Shown piece by piece: positions 32,257 through 39,952 of a stretch of 64,000 bases of DNA. Position 1 is the first letter of the stretch. The number at the start of each line of letters is the position of its first letter. The notes under the pieces were generated by a model that was not told the origin of the DNA, ran no database searches, and saw only the letters and a program-made list of their open reading frames with translations. The position numbers and the translations under genes are program-made. The stretch is from Gemmatimonadota bacterium (lineage in GTDB: Bacteria; Latescibacterota; UBA2968; UBA8231), in contig VXOR01000019.1 of the NCBI GenBank assembly GCA_009840005.1, forward strand, positions 1 to 64,000. The letters are read 5' to 3'.

Positions 32257-33309
32257 CTACGGAGGTTCACACTGCAAGAGGACTCTCACTAATATCCTCT
32301 TTTCTTCATCAGCTAATTTCTCCAATTTCGTTTTTACATACTTTATAGGTGATGTGTCTATTTCTTTTTTCGAGCCCAATACAACCCTGAGCATTACCAA
32401 GCGCAAGTTCGCAACTTCTCTTTCTATTTTATTATAAGCGACTGACAAATTATCAGATGGGTCAAGATAACCTTTGTTCTCCATGTATATCAGCCTATTC
32501 AACATACATTTTTTATGTTCCCATAATATATGGAGAAGCCGAATATCAAAGTTATTCCTTTGCTCTAATAAACAATGAATAAGATAGCAATATGTTTCTA
32601 TGCCATATATACCATCTTCTGGCGTATCTAACATGCGAAATTTTTCGGAGGTATTATTCGACTCGATATAATCTCGGATTTGCTCTGAGACAAGATTTAT
32701 ATCAAACTCATAATATCTATTATTGTCATATTTTAATAGACCTATTTTGGCCATGTGATTAGGCGAGTATTTAATTTTTGAATATGCCTCCTTAAAATCC
32801 GAATAGTCGATTTTTGTATATGCCTTCTTAAAATCGGCAAACTTCAATTTAGAGGAAACATATTGGCCCATTTTATTATATCCAATAATATCAAACGTTT
32901 CGTCGTGTAAATCGTAGCCATGTATTAATGTTTCATGTATATTTTTTTGGATATTATAATTCAACCGATCAGGCATATAAAACTCATTCAAATATAGCTG
33001 GACATAGTAGTCCCTATCTATATATTTAACGACGAACTGCATAATATCTTCATTTACAATGGAAATTAAATCGCGATCCAACCAGCGCGTTTCCAGTAAT
33101 GGCGACGGCAAAAGCCTGTTATTAGGAGGTCGATAAAAATCGATTTTGGGAACTCCTTTTTGAATCTGCGTTTTAGCAAAATAAAGCTGGATATGTTGGC
33201 TGTAAAACCAAGGTAAGTACAACTCATTTGTTGCCAATATCGACAAAGAGAATACGGTAAAGCCCTTTATTGGTGGATTGAGTTCAACTGCAAGTATTTT
33301 TCTTTTCAT
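32257..33309 (-). CDS. AT-rich unknown protein, possible C39-like/BtrH-like acyl-carrier partner
   Basis: 350 residues from the ATG at 33309 (GGAG upstream). Much more AT-rich than its neighbours and rich in Tyr, Ile, Asn and Lys, a sign of transfer. Segments such as YYVQLYLNEFYMPDRLNYNIQ, HETLIHGYDLHDETFDIIGYN and KLKFADFKKAYTKI recall C39-like BtrH-type proteins that handle acyl-carrier-bound substrates, but this is from memory and weak. No Cys-His peptidase pair is evident. No signal or membrane segment. Last gene of unit D after a carrier protein, rhodanese and MauE-like protein, which fits a carrier-linked acyl or thio chemistry (inference). Confidence 0.7.
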   Translation of the reverse strand: MKRKILAVELNPPIKGFTVFSLSILATNELYLPWFYSQHIQLYFAKTQIQKGVPKIDFYRPPNNRLLPSPLLETRWLDRDLISIVNEDIMQFVVKYIDRDYYVQLYLNEFYMPDRLNYNIQKNIHETLIHGYDLHDETFDIIGYNKMGQYVSSKLKFADFKKAYTKIDYSDFKEAYSKIKYSPNHMAKIGLLKYDNNRYYEFDINLVSEQIRDYIESNNTSEKFRMLDTPEDGIYGIETYCYLIHCLLEQRNNFDIRLLHILWEHKKCMLNRLIYMENKGYLDPSDNLSVAYNKIEREVANLRLVMLRVVLGSKKEIDTSPIKYVKTKLEKLADEEKRILVRVLLQCEPP

Positions 33310-33319
33310 ATTAATTCTC

Positions 33320-33718
33320 TCACTCCTTCTGTGCCAACAGCAAGGCGGCTCCCCCAGCCAAAAACACATCGCGCAACAAAGCCCAAGCTAGCGCAGTTTC
33401 CCCGTCCCCACCAAAACAACCGCAGGCCACATCATTGCCGCGATACATATTGATACCGAGCGCCGCGCTGAACATCACTAACAGCCCCAAGACAACCAAG
33501 GCATTACTGCGCGGCCAAATGTCCAACAGCAGGAGGCCGCCAGCGATCAGTTCAATCCAGACAACCGACAGTGCAAACGGCGCGACCCAATCCACAGGGA
33601 GGATGTCAAAGGCCGCGACCGTCTCAACGAAAGACGATGTCTGCACGAGCTTGGCGGCCCCCGCCCAAACGAAGACCCCGCCCAATACCAAGCGGATCGC
33701 CAGAGCCAGTTTATCCAT
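33320..33718 (-). CDS. MauE/DoxX-family membrane protein
   Basis: 132 residues from the ATG at 33718, which overlaps the rhodanese stop (TAATG). Four predicted membrane spans (for example LALAIRLVLGGVFVWAGAAKLV and NALVVLGLLVMFSAALGINMY). The conserved motif YRGNDVACGCFGGDGE near the third loop supplies two Cys (CGC), as in MauE, where they take part in periplasmic disulfide chemistry needed for maturation of a Cys-rich subunit. Here it would pass electrons for the rhodanese or the redoxins of units A-C. Co-transcribed in unit D. Confidence 0.88.
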   Translation of the reverse strand: MDKLALAIRLVLGGVFVWAGAAKLVQTSSFVETVAAFDILPVDWVAPFALSVVWIELIAGGLLLLDIWPRSNALVVLGLLVMFSAALGINMYRGNDVACGCFGGDGETALAWALLRDVFLAGGAALLLAQKE

Positions 33719-34164
33719 TAGAAAGGTCCCTCCGATTCCACCGGATAACCCGCCTCTTCCCATTGGGGAAATCCGCCCTCAAAGACATAGATCCGGGTGA
33801 AACCCATTTCCTCAGCGAGCTTCTGCGCCAGTTTGCGGCCCAAGTTACACGTCGCCCCCGAACAGTAAACGACCAGCACAGTATCCTTGGGTAAGTCGGC
33901 CAATTCCGCATCAAAGGCTGCGGGGATTCCAGACGGCGGGACATTGAGCGCACCGGGCACATGCCCCAACTGGTAGGGCCAAGAAGACCGAGCGTCCACG
34001 AAAACAGCCGCCTTTTGGTCAAAGAGCCGTTTGGCCATCGCTAGATCAATCACCTGCACACCCTTTTCGGGCCCTTGGACATCATCCACGGCCAAGCTGT
34101 GCAACGCGCCGCTGAAGACGCCGAGCACCACCACTAGCAATGCCTTGCCAACAATTCGCTTCAT
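33718..34164 (-). CDS. Periplasmic rhodanese-domain protein
   Basis: 148 residues from the ATG at 34164 (AAGGGGG upstream; an in-frame TTG at 34173 is less likely). Signal peptide KRIVGKALLVVVLGVFSGALHSLA. Single rhodanese domain: VFVDARSSWPYQLGHVPGALNVP and the active-site loop VVYCSGATCNLG, with catalytic Cys. Transfers a persulfide sulfur or senses sulfur species in the periplasm. 1-bp overlap with the MauE-like gene. Confidence 0.9.
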   Translation of the reverse strand: MKRIVGKALLVVVLGVFSGALHSLAVDDVQGPEKGVQVIDLAMAKRLFDQKAAVFVDARSSWPYQLGHVPGALNVPPSGIPAAFDAELADLPKDTVLVVYCSGATCNLGRKLAQKLAEEMGFTRIYVFEGGFPQWEEAGYPVESEGPF

Positions 34165-34206
34165 CAGAGCCAACCCCCTTTCTCCGGTAGTCTCGCTAGC
34201 CCTTTA

Positions 34207-34479
34207 TCAAACCCCTACCGCCGGTATTTTGCTGCGCACGAATTCAGTGATAGACCGCGCCGATACGAACCGTTCGGCTCGCAGTTCCTCGTCTTCCACA
34301 TCAATGGCAAAGTGCGTTTCCAAGGCCATGACGAGTTGGAGCATGATTATCGAATCAGCACCCATACCACCCCCCAAAAGCAGCTCGTCGTCCGGAATCT
34401 CTTCTGGTTCGATCGCCAGCTCAAGGGCTTGGGCGATAACCTGCTTGACTTGGGTTTCGAGTTTTATCGCGGTGTCCAT
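34207..34479 (-). CDS. Acyl carrier protein-like protein
   Basis: 90 residues with the helix II start GMGADSIIMLQLVMALE; Ser in DSI is the expected 4'-phosphopantetheine attachment site. Preceded by AGAGG and first gene of unit D behind sigma-54 promoter D. A lone carrier protein outside fatty-acid genes usually tethers an acyl or aminoacyl group for a dedicated transferase; the AT-rich protein at the end of this unit could be that partner. No phosphopantetheinyl transferase or adenylation enzyme is in the window. Confidence 0.88.
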   Translation of the reverse strand: MDTAIKLETQVKQVIAQALELAIEPEEIPDDELLLGGGMGADSIIMLQLVMALETHFAIDVEDEELRAERFVSARSITEFVRSKIPAVGV

Positions 34480-34536
34480 ATCAGCCTCTTTTCTTATGCT
34501 CCTTACAGACGGCCAACAACGGCTTACTTTTTCCTA

Positions 34537-34728
34537 AGCATATTTCGTGCCAGACTGATCCAAAAAATCATAACTGACTGTCGTACAGAGAGTTACAATA
34601 AATTGGCGCACTTCATACTAATCGCCGAATCGCCCTTCTGTTGCACCCCTTTGACGCATCTAAGTCGATTTTTAGTTCTATCTCACGTCTTTACAATGGG
34701 TTACGGTAAGTGCGTCATAAAAGTCGCA
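34537..34728 (-). promoter_or_regulatory. Sigma-54 promoter with two enhancer sites, copy D
   Basis: Minus strand TGGCACGAAATATGCT (gtgcca 34547-34552, gcat 34538-34541), slightly weaker at -12. Site II TGCACC-N5-GACGCA at 34642-34658; site I TGCGTC-N6-GTCGCA at 34711-34728. Drives unit D (carrier protein, rhodanese, MauE-like, AT-rich protein). The rest of 34480-34832 holds no other gene. Confidence 0.8.
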
Positions 34729-34832
34729 GTGCGTTAAAAACGCACTCACCGCGGCGGTTAGTCGTGAGCACGTTGCGCTGGTTCCACTCAATCGTTACGC
34801 TCAGGTCCGTCAACTTATTCGTAGGAGTCGCC

Positions 34833-36083
34833 ATGTCCGCATCGTACCCCCGCATCCCCTATGGCTGGGCCGATTTCCGCGCCATCCGCTTGGAAAACCG
34901 CCTCTACGTTGATAAAACCCGTTTCGTCCACGCGCTGGAAGAAGAACGCTACGTCTTTCTGATTCGCCCGTGTCGCTTTGGCAAGTCCTGCTGGGTGTCC
35001 CTGCTGGAAAATTACTATGACCGCACCCGCGCCGACGAATTCGAGGCTATCTTCGGCGGCACCGACTTGGGGCGGCAGCCGACCGAAAACCGCCATCGCT
35101 ACGTCGTGTTGCGCTTTGACTTTTCGGCGTTCGATGCCACCTTGGAAACCCTGCGGGAACGCTTTGAGACATACTGTCATTCGGTGGTCCGGCGTACACT
35201 AGAGCGCAATCAGGATCTGTTTCCCGAAAAGAAAATTCAACGCATTCTCTCCCGGCCCTCCATAGACGCCAAGCTCAACGAATTATTTCTCTACGCTGAC
35301 GATCACGGCATTGCGCTGTATGTGCTCATCGACGAATACGACAACGTTGCCAATACGGTGCTGGCACCTTGCGGCGAGCCGTCTCAGTCCTTCGCCCACG
35401 GCGGCGACCTCTATCGCAATTTCTTTGCCATGCTCAAAGTGGGAGCCGGGCAAAGCTATGGCGGGATCGAGCGGCTATTCATCACCGGGGTATTGCCGAT
35501 TGCCATGGACGACGTAACCAGCGGCTTCAACATCGGCCGCAACATCAGCTTGGAACCCGAGTTCAACGACATGCTCGGCTTCACCGAGGAGGAGGTGCGG
35601 GGCCTGCTGGAAATGTACCGCGACTATGGGGTGTTCAATCAAGATGTCGAAGCTGCGCTGGAAGTGATGCGGGAATGGTACAACGGCTATCGGTTCGCCA
35701 AGGACGCCGAGAACGATCTCTACAGCACCGACATGGTCCTCTACTACTTGAAGGCTTCTCTGCCGAATCAACCCATACCAGACGATTTGATTGCCCCCAA
35801 CATGCCCAGCGATTACAGCAGGTGGCTCCACCTGCTGACGGCCAATCGCCAACTCAACGGCAACTTCGACCTGCTCCGACACATCATCGACGAGCAGGTG
35901 GCCGAAAGCAACATTCAAACCATCCTTCCCCTAGAGAGGCTGGATCAGCCCGAAAACTTCCTGTCGCTGCTGTATTACTTCGGCCTGCTCGGCATTCGCG
36001 CCGTGGAGCGTGAAATACCCCAGTTGGGCATTCCCAATCAAACGGTCAAGCGGCTGATGCACGGCTACCTACGCGATGCCTAA
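34833..36083 (+). CDS. AAA-ATPase-like protein (PF09820 type), C-terminally truncated
   Basis: 416 residues from the ATG at 34833 (TAGGAG upstream). N-terminal IPYGWADFRAIRLENRLYVDKTRFVHALEE and the P-loop-like RPCRFGKSCWVSLLE, followed by YVLIDEYDNVANT (Walker B), are diagnostic of this family. Family members normally continue for 100 or more residues into a PD-(D/E)XK nuclease-like domain; this copy stops right after RLMHGYLRDA, so that domain is missing. It is the only plus-strand gene in a long minus-strand region, ends convergently with the RND gene (4-bp overlap), and its 5' flank overlaps promoter D. Probably an inserted, partly deleted gene with no link to the regulon. Confidence 0.8.
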   Translation: MSASYPRIPYGWADFRAIRLENRLYVDKTRFVHALEEERYVFLIRPCRFGKSCWVSLLENYYDRTRADEFEAIFGGTDLGRQPTENRHRYVVLRFDFSAFDATLETLRERFETYCHSVVRRTLERNQDLFPEKKIQRILSRPSIDAKLNELFLYADDHGIALYVLIDEYDNVANTVLAPCGEPSQSFAHGGDLYRNFFAMLKVGAGQSYGGIERLFITGVLPIAMDDVTSGFNIGRNISLEPEFNDMLGFTEEEVRGLLEMYRDYGVFNQDVEAALEVMREWYNGYRFAKDAENDLYSTDMVLYYLKASLPNQPIPDDLIAPNMPSDYSRWLHLLTANRQLNGNFDLLRHIIDEQVAESNIQTILPLERLDQPENFLSLLYYFGLLGIRAVEREIPQLGIPNQTVKRLMHGYLRDA

Positions 36084-37717
36084 GAACGCTTTCTATGCAG
36101 GCCCAAGTACAGCATAGGTAAGTAGATCGGCAACAAAACCGCCGACGCCACCAACCCGCCGGTCACGCCCACGGCCAGCGGATACCAGATGCTCTCGGTA
36201 TCCTCGAACAATACGATGGGCAGCAGCCCGGCCAGCGTGGTCAAGGTGGTAATGGCAATCGGCTTGAGGCGGTGGGCCGCAGCGGCGAATACCTCGGCCT
36301 CAAGGTCGCCAGCCGCCGCTTTGGCCTTCTCGTCCATCTGGTACAGCATGAGAAAGGCGTTGTTGACCGCTATGCCAGCCAAAAAGAGCACCGCGATATA
36401 GCCGCCGGTGTCAAAGCTGGCCCCTAAAAAGTAGAACGCATCAAACAGGCCAATCAGCGCCATGGGAACCGCTAACAGCACCAAGAAAGGCTTGCTCCAA
36501 GACTCAAAGAGGCAAGCGGCAATCATCCACACGACCAGCACGGCCACACCCAAGATGGCCATGAGTTCCTTTCTGTTGTCCTCTTCTAAATACCAATAGG
36601 ACGCTTGGCGGGCGATGCTGAAACCATAGGGGAACTCGGTCCGATCAATGAGCAGGTCAATGAGTTTTTCCCCGTGCTCACGCGACCCCAAGTAATTGAG
36701 GTTTATCCGGCGCATATACGTCTGGTCTTCGCGCACGATTTCCGGCTGTATCCTGCTTTTTTCGAGCCGGATCAAGTCGCCGAGCCGCACGTGGTCGCCG
36801 AGCTCCACCCCCTTTACTTCGTCGCTAGCGGCGACATCGGCCCCGCGAAACTTGATCGCCACGTCCTGCAACTCGCCGGCCACCCACAGGCTTTTCCGCG
36901 ACACCGCGGTCGTCTGCTGCCGCAACGCCTCGGCGACGCGGTCGATGTCCAGTCCGTACGCGCTGATCGCGTCGGCGTCCAAGCGACCGATCATCTCGTA
37001 CGGCTCGTCAGTGCTGTAGCGGGCCACCGCGTCTATATCCACATCGCGGATGCGCCTGTTCTGGGCGAGTTTGTCGGCGAACTGTTCGGATATCTCCCGC
37101 AGCTTGAGATAGTCGCTGCCGGTGGCTTTAAGCGAAAACTGGGCAAAGTCGCTCAACAGCGACTGGTGATGCTGAAGGCCAAACCCGCTCACCGAAATCC
37201 CCACCCCACCGACATTGGCCGCGTGTCTGGCTAGCGCCGCGTACACCTTTTGGGGGAACGTGAGCCGGTCGGCCTCCTCGGCGATTACGATCTCCATCAG
37301 CGCCGACTTCGACGAGTAGTTGACCGCCACTTTTTCTATTTGCTCCATGTACGGGGCCAGCGCCGCTTCAAACCCGAAACATAGTTCCTCCATCTTCTGG
37401 ATCGGCACGTTGCTCGGCATAGTAAAAACGATCCGCAGACTCTGCTCTTCATTCCGGCCAAAAACTTCTCCCTTGTGGACCTTTTGAAAAAACAGATACG
37501 AGGCCCCGCCCAGCACCTTGAACAGCAGCGGTTTGGTTTCCTCGTCGAACTGCGGGTCCATCCACCACTCCTCGTACGCACGAGCCACTGCGCCGTCCTC
37601 GCCAATGGAGTCGGGCAGCAACCAGACCGGCACGCCCCACAACAACACCAGCAGCGCCAGCATGATCCGGCGATGCTTACAGCAGAAGCCGAGCAAAGCA
37701 ATATATGTTTTAGACAT
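36080..37717 (-). CDS. RND permease, C-terminal half
   Basis: 545 residues. It begins with a membrane segment and a large periplasmic domain (including ALARHAANVGGVGISVSGFG and RIRDVDIDAVARYSTDEPYEMIGRLD), then a block of about five spans (MAILGVAVLVVWMIAACLFESW, MALIGLFDAFYFLGASF, IAVLFLAGIAVNNAFLMLYQMDE, ITTLTTLAGLLPIVLF). These match the second half of AcrB/CusA-type RND transporters, which are usually single ~1,030-residue chains. Its ATG follows the stop of the preceding gene directly (TAGATG), so both halves are made together. Proton-driven export from the periplasm or inner membrane is expected; the substrate is unknown. Confidence 0.88.
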   Translation of the reverse strand: MSKTYIALLGFCCKHRRIMLALLVLLWGVPVWLLPDSIGEDGAVARAYEEWWMDPQFDEETKPLLFKVLGGASYLFFQKVHKGEVFGRNEEQSLRIVFTMPSNVPIQKMEELCFGFEAALAPYMEQIEKVAVNYSSKSALMEIVIAEEADRLTFPQKVYAALARHAANVGGVGISVSGFGLQHHQSLLSDFAQFSLKATGSDYLKLREISEQFADKLAQNRRIRDVDIDAVARYSTDEPYEMIGRLDADAISAYGLDIDRVAEALRQQTTAVSRKSLWVAGELQDVAIKFRGADVAASDEVKGVELGDHVRLGDLIRLEKSRIQPEIVREDQTYMRRINLNYLGSREHGEKLIDLLIDRTEFPYGFSIARQASYWYLEEDNRKELMAILGVAVLVVWMIAACLFESWSKPFLVLLAVPMALIGLFDAFYFLGASFDTGGYIAVLFLAGIAVNNAFLMLYQMDEKAKAAAGDLEAEVFAAAAHRLKPIAITTLTTLAGLLPIVLFEDTESIWYPLAVGVTGGLVASAVLLPIYLPMLYLGLHRKRS

Positions 37718-39214
37718 CTAAGCCTCGCTTTCTCGCCGCCGGTCCAACACCAGCATCAGGGACGGCAGCAGCAGGCAGGAGACGAGGAAGGAAAACAGCA
37801 CGGTGGCCCCGAGTGCCAAGGCCACGGGCTTGAAATAGAGTTGCAGGGTTTGCGACAGGAAAAAGACCGGGAGCAAGGCGCCGACGGTCGTCAGGTTGGA
37901 GGCCAACAGCGGCCTCAGCACTCCGGCGACCCCAGCGAGGATGCGCTGCTGGGCCGAGCCGCCACCTGTTGTTAGGTGGCGCTGGACGCTGTCGTACACC
38001 ACGACCGAATTATCGACACTCAGGCCGTAGCCCACGGTCAAGCCGGCCAAGGTCAACACATTCAGGGTCATACCGGCGAGGTGGAGCAAGCCCACAGTAT
38101 AGGCCAGTACCAGCAGGATGGTGCCCCATATAAGCAGGGTCGCCGACACTCTCTTGTACATGAAGACGACGATGGCGGCAATGAACAGCACCGCCAAAAA
38201 GGAGCGGTTGCCGATCTTGGCCAACTCCTTTTTCAAATCCTCGCCCTTGTCCAGTTCCTTGACCAAACCGATACCCGGCGGCGCGTCCTGCATGGCACTC
38301 GCCATGGCAGCCTTGACCGCAGCGGACGTTTCGAGCAGATCCACTCCTGGATACTTCTCTATGGTGATCAATACGGAGTTTTTCCCGTTGATGCGGATGC
38401 GGCTAAAGTCGTCGGGCGCGTCCCAATAGATCCGCGCAATATCCCCCAAGCGGACCGCGGCCTCGCCAATGGGCATCCGCTTGAGCGATTCCAAATTGTC
38501 ATAGCCCCCGTCAAAGCGCACCTTTTTCGCCGTGCCAGCATCTCGCAGCGTTCCCAAGCTCGATTTGCCGCCGCTCAACTGCTGCTGCAATGCCGCTATA
38601 TCCTCACTGGAAAGCCCGGCGCTGGCCGCGGCGTTCCAGTCTATCTCGATCACCAGTTCGAGCGGCTTGCCGCCCGCCAACTGCACGTCTTTGATGCCGG
38701 AGACTGCGAGCAAGGCTTTTTGGATGCGGGTTTCCGCGTATTCCCGCAACGCGCCCGGCCTCCGGTCGCCGTACAAGCGGTAACTGAGGAAACCGGCCAA
38801 GTCCGCCAATTCCTCCGGCACCGAGCGCTGAATCATCGGCCATAAGACGCCTGCGGGCATGGTCTCGTAGAGCGGGTGGATTCGTTCGTTCAATTCTACT
38901 TCCAGCAGGCCGATATTCGCCTTGGTGTCGAATTGCACCACGAGTTCGGCGTGTCCTTCCCGAGTCTGCGAGCGAATGCTGGTGACGTGGTCCAACTGCT
39001 GCACCAACGACTCCAGCGGCCGCGTTATCTCCGACTCTACGGTAAACGCCGAGGCCCCAGGCCATTGCACACTGAGGCGCAACTCGGGCAGTTGGCTCGG
39101 CGGCGACAGCTCGACCGAGATGACCGCGAAGCTCGCAGCCGCCAGTATGCCGAGGGTAGCGGCCGCAGTGAACACCGCGACGGGATGGTTGAGGGTCCAG
39201 CGTATCGCATGCAT
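37718..39214 (-). CDS. RND permease, N-terminal half
   Basis: 498 residues: first span VAVFTAAATLGILAAASFAVISV, periplasmic porter domain (LPELRLSVQWPGASAFTVESEITRPLE is the typical start), and the span block ending LVSCLLLPSLMLVLDRR with the proton-relay type GLSVDNSVVVYDSVQRH (Asp in TM4). With 36080-37717 it reconstitutes one full-length RND protomer split at the midpoint between the two repeats. No membrane-fusion protein follows in this unit; the adaptor of unit F could serve both pumps (inference). Behind sigma-54 promoter E and a 19-residue peptide. Confidence 0.88.
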   Translation of the reverse strand: MHAIRWTLNHPVAVFTAAATLGILAAASFAVISVELSPPSQLPELRLSVQWPGASAFTVESEITRPLESLVQQLDHVTSIRSQTREGHAELVVQFDTKANIGLLEVELNERIHPLYETMPAGVLWPMIQRSVPEELADLAGFLSYRLYGDRRPGALREYAETRIQKALLAVSGIKDVQLAGGKPLELVIEIDWNAAASAGLSSEDIAALQQQLSGGKSSLGTLRDAGTAKKVRFDGGYDNLESLKRMPIGEAAVRLGDIARIYWDAPDDFSRIRINGKNSVLITIEKYPGVDLLETSAAVKAAMASAMQDAPPGIGLVKELDKGEDLKKELAKIGNRSFLAVLFIAAIVVFMYKRVSATLLIWGTILLVLAYTVGLLHLAGMTLNVLTLAGLTVGYGLSVDNSVVVYDSVQRHLTTGGGSAQQRILAGVAGVLRPLLASNLTTVGALLPVFFLSQTLQLYFKPVALALGATVLFSFLVSCLLLPSLMLVLDRRRESEA

Positions 39215-39247
39215 AGCAGGCTTTGTCCTGAGCAGTGAAAACTTGGA

Positions 39248-39307
39248 CTATGCCCACCGGGGCTGCTGGTCGAGCTGCCGGTATCTAATCTCGACTAGGG
39301 GATTCAT
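39248..39307 (-). CDS. 19-residue peptide at head of operon E
   Basis: MNPLVEIRYRQLDQQPRWA, with GGAGG 7 nt before the ATG. The untranslated region and first codons are alike to those of the 33-residue peptide of unit A. It ends 33 bp before the RND start. A leader peptide or relic of a precursor are both possible. Confidence 0.4.
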   Translation of the reverse strand: MNPLVEIRYRQLDQQPRWA

Positions 39308-39357
39308 GGTGTACCTCCTCTTGTGAGTGGGGCGATAACCGTTTCACCCGCTAGTAT

Positions 39358-39551
39358 AGCAGATTCCGTGCCAAGCCGATCTAAAAAATCACAACTGACT
39401 GTTATACAAAGAGTTACAGAAGGATGGGCTAGTTGCCACCAGACGCCGCATCGCGCTTTAATTGCACCTTTTCGACGCACTTGATGCTCTATTTTATTTT
39501 TATCTAACTATTTTACAATGGGTTAGAGCGAGGTGCGTCAAAAAAGACGCA
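39358..39551 (-). promoter_or_regulatory. Sigma-54 promoter with two enhancer sites, copy E
   Basis: Minus strand TGGCACGGAATCTGCT (gtgcca 39368-39373, gcag 39359-39362). Site II TGCACC-N5-GACGCA at 39463-39479; site I TGCGTC-N6-GACGCA at 39534-39551. Drives the 19-residue peptide and split RND. No other gene in 39308-39608. Confidence 0.88.
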
Positions 39552-39608
39552 GTGCGCTAGGAGGAACGCATAGTGCCGATGCTACAAGCGACGGGCGGGA
39601 ATTTTAGG

Positions 39609-39905
39609 TCAGACGGGCAGTGCCGCTCGCAGTGCCTGCGTTACCCGCTGCTGGTCTTCGGCTGTCAAGCTCCCCACCCTACCGAGGATGAGTCCGTTAT
39701 CCAACGTGAACAGCTTCATCCGGGCGAGACAGGGTTTGCGCAAGCCGGCTTGGCTCCACTGCTCAAGGGACACATCTAAGTGCCAAGCACTGCGGGCGGC
39801 GCTGGTGATCATCATGAGCAGACTGGAGGCGTTTTTCCGGTTAAAAACAGCGTCGGACAGGACCAGTGCCTTGCGGCGTTTGGCGTGGAGCACATCTGCG
39901 CCCAT
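39609..39905 (-). pseudogene. PemK/MazF-family toxin fragment
   Basis: 98 codons. KRRKALVLSDAVFN, LLMMITSAARSAWHLDVSLEQW and FTLDNGLILGRVGSLTAEDQQRV match the body of PemK/MazF endoribonucleases. The expected first ~15 residues (the G-D-[VI]-[VI]-x-[VI] strand) are replaced by sequence from a short tandem CGCAGATGGG/CGCAGATGG stretch, and no antitoxin gene is adjacent. Most likely an N-terminally truncated, inactive copy. Confidence 0.65.
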
Positions 39906-39952
39906 CTGCGTCCATCTGCGGATTATCGCATGAATGATGTAGGATGGCTATA

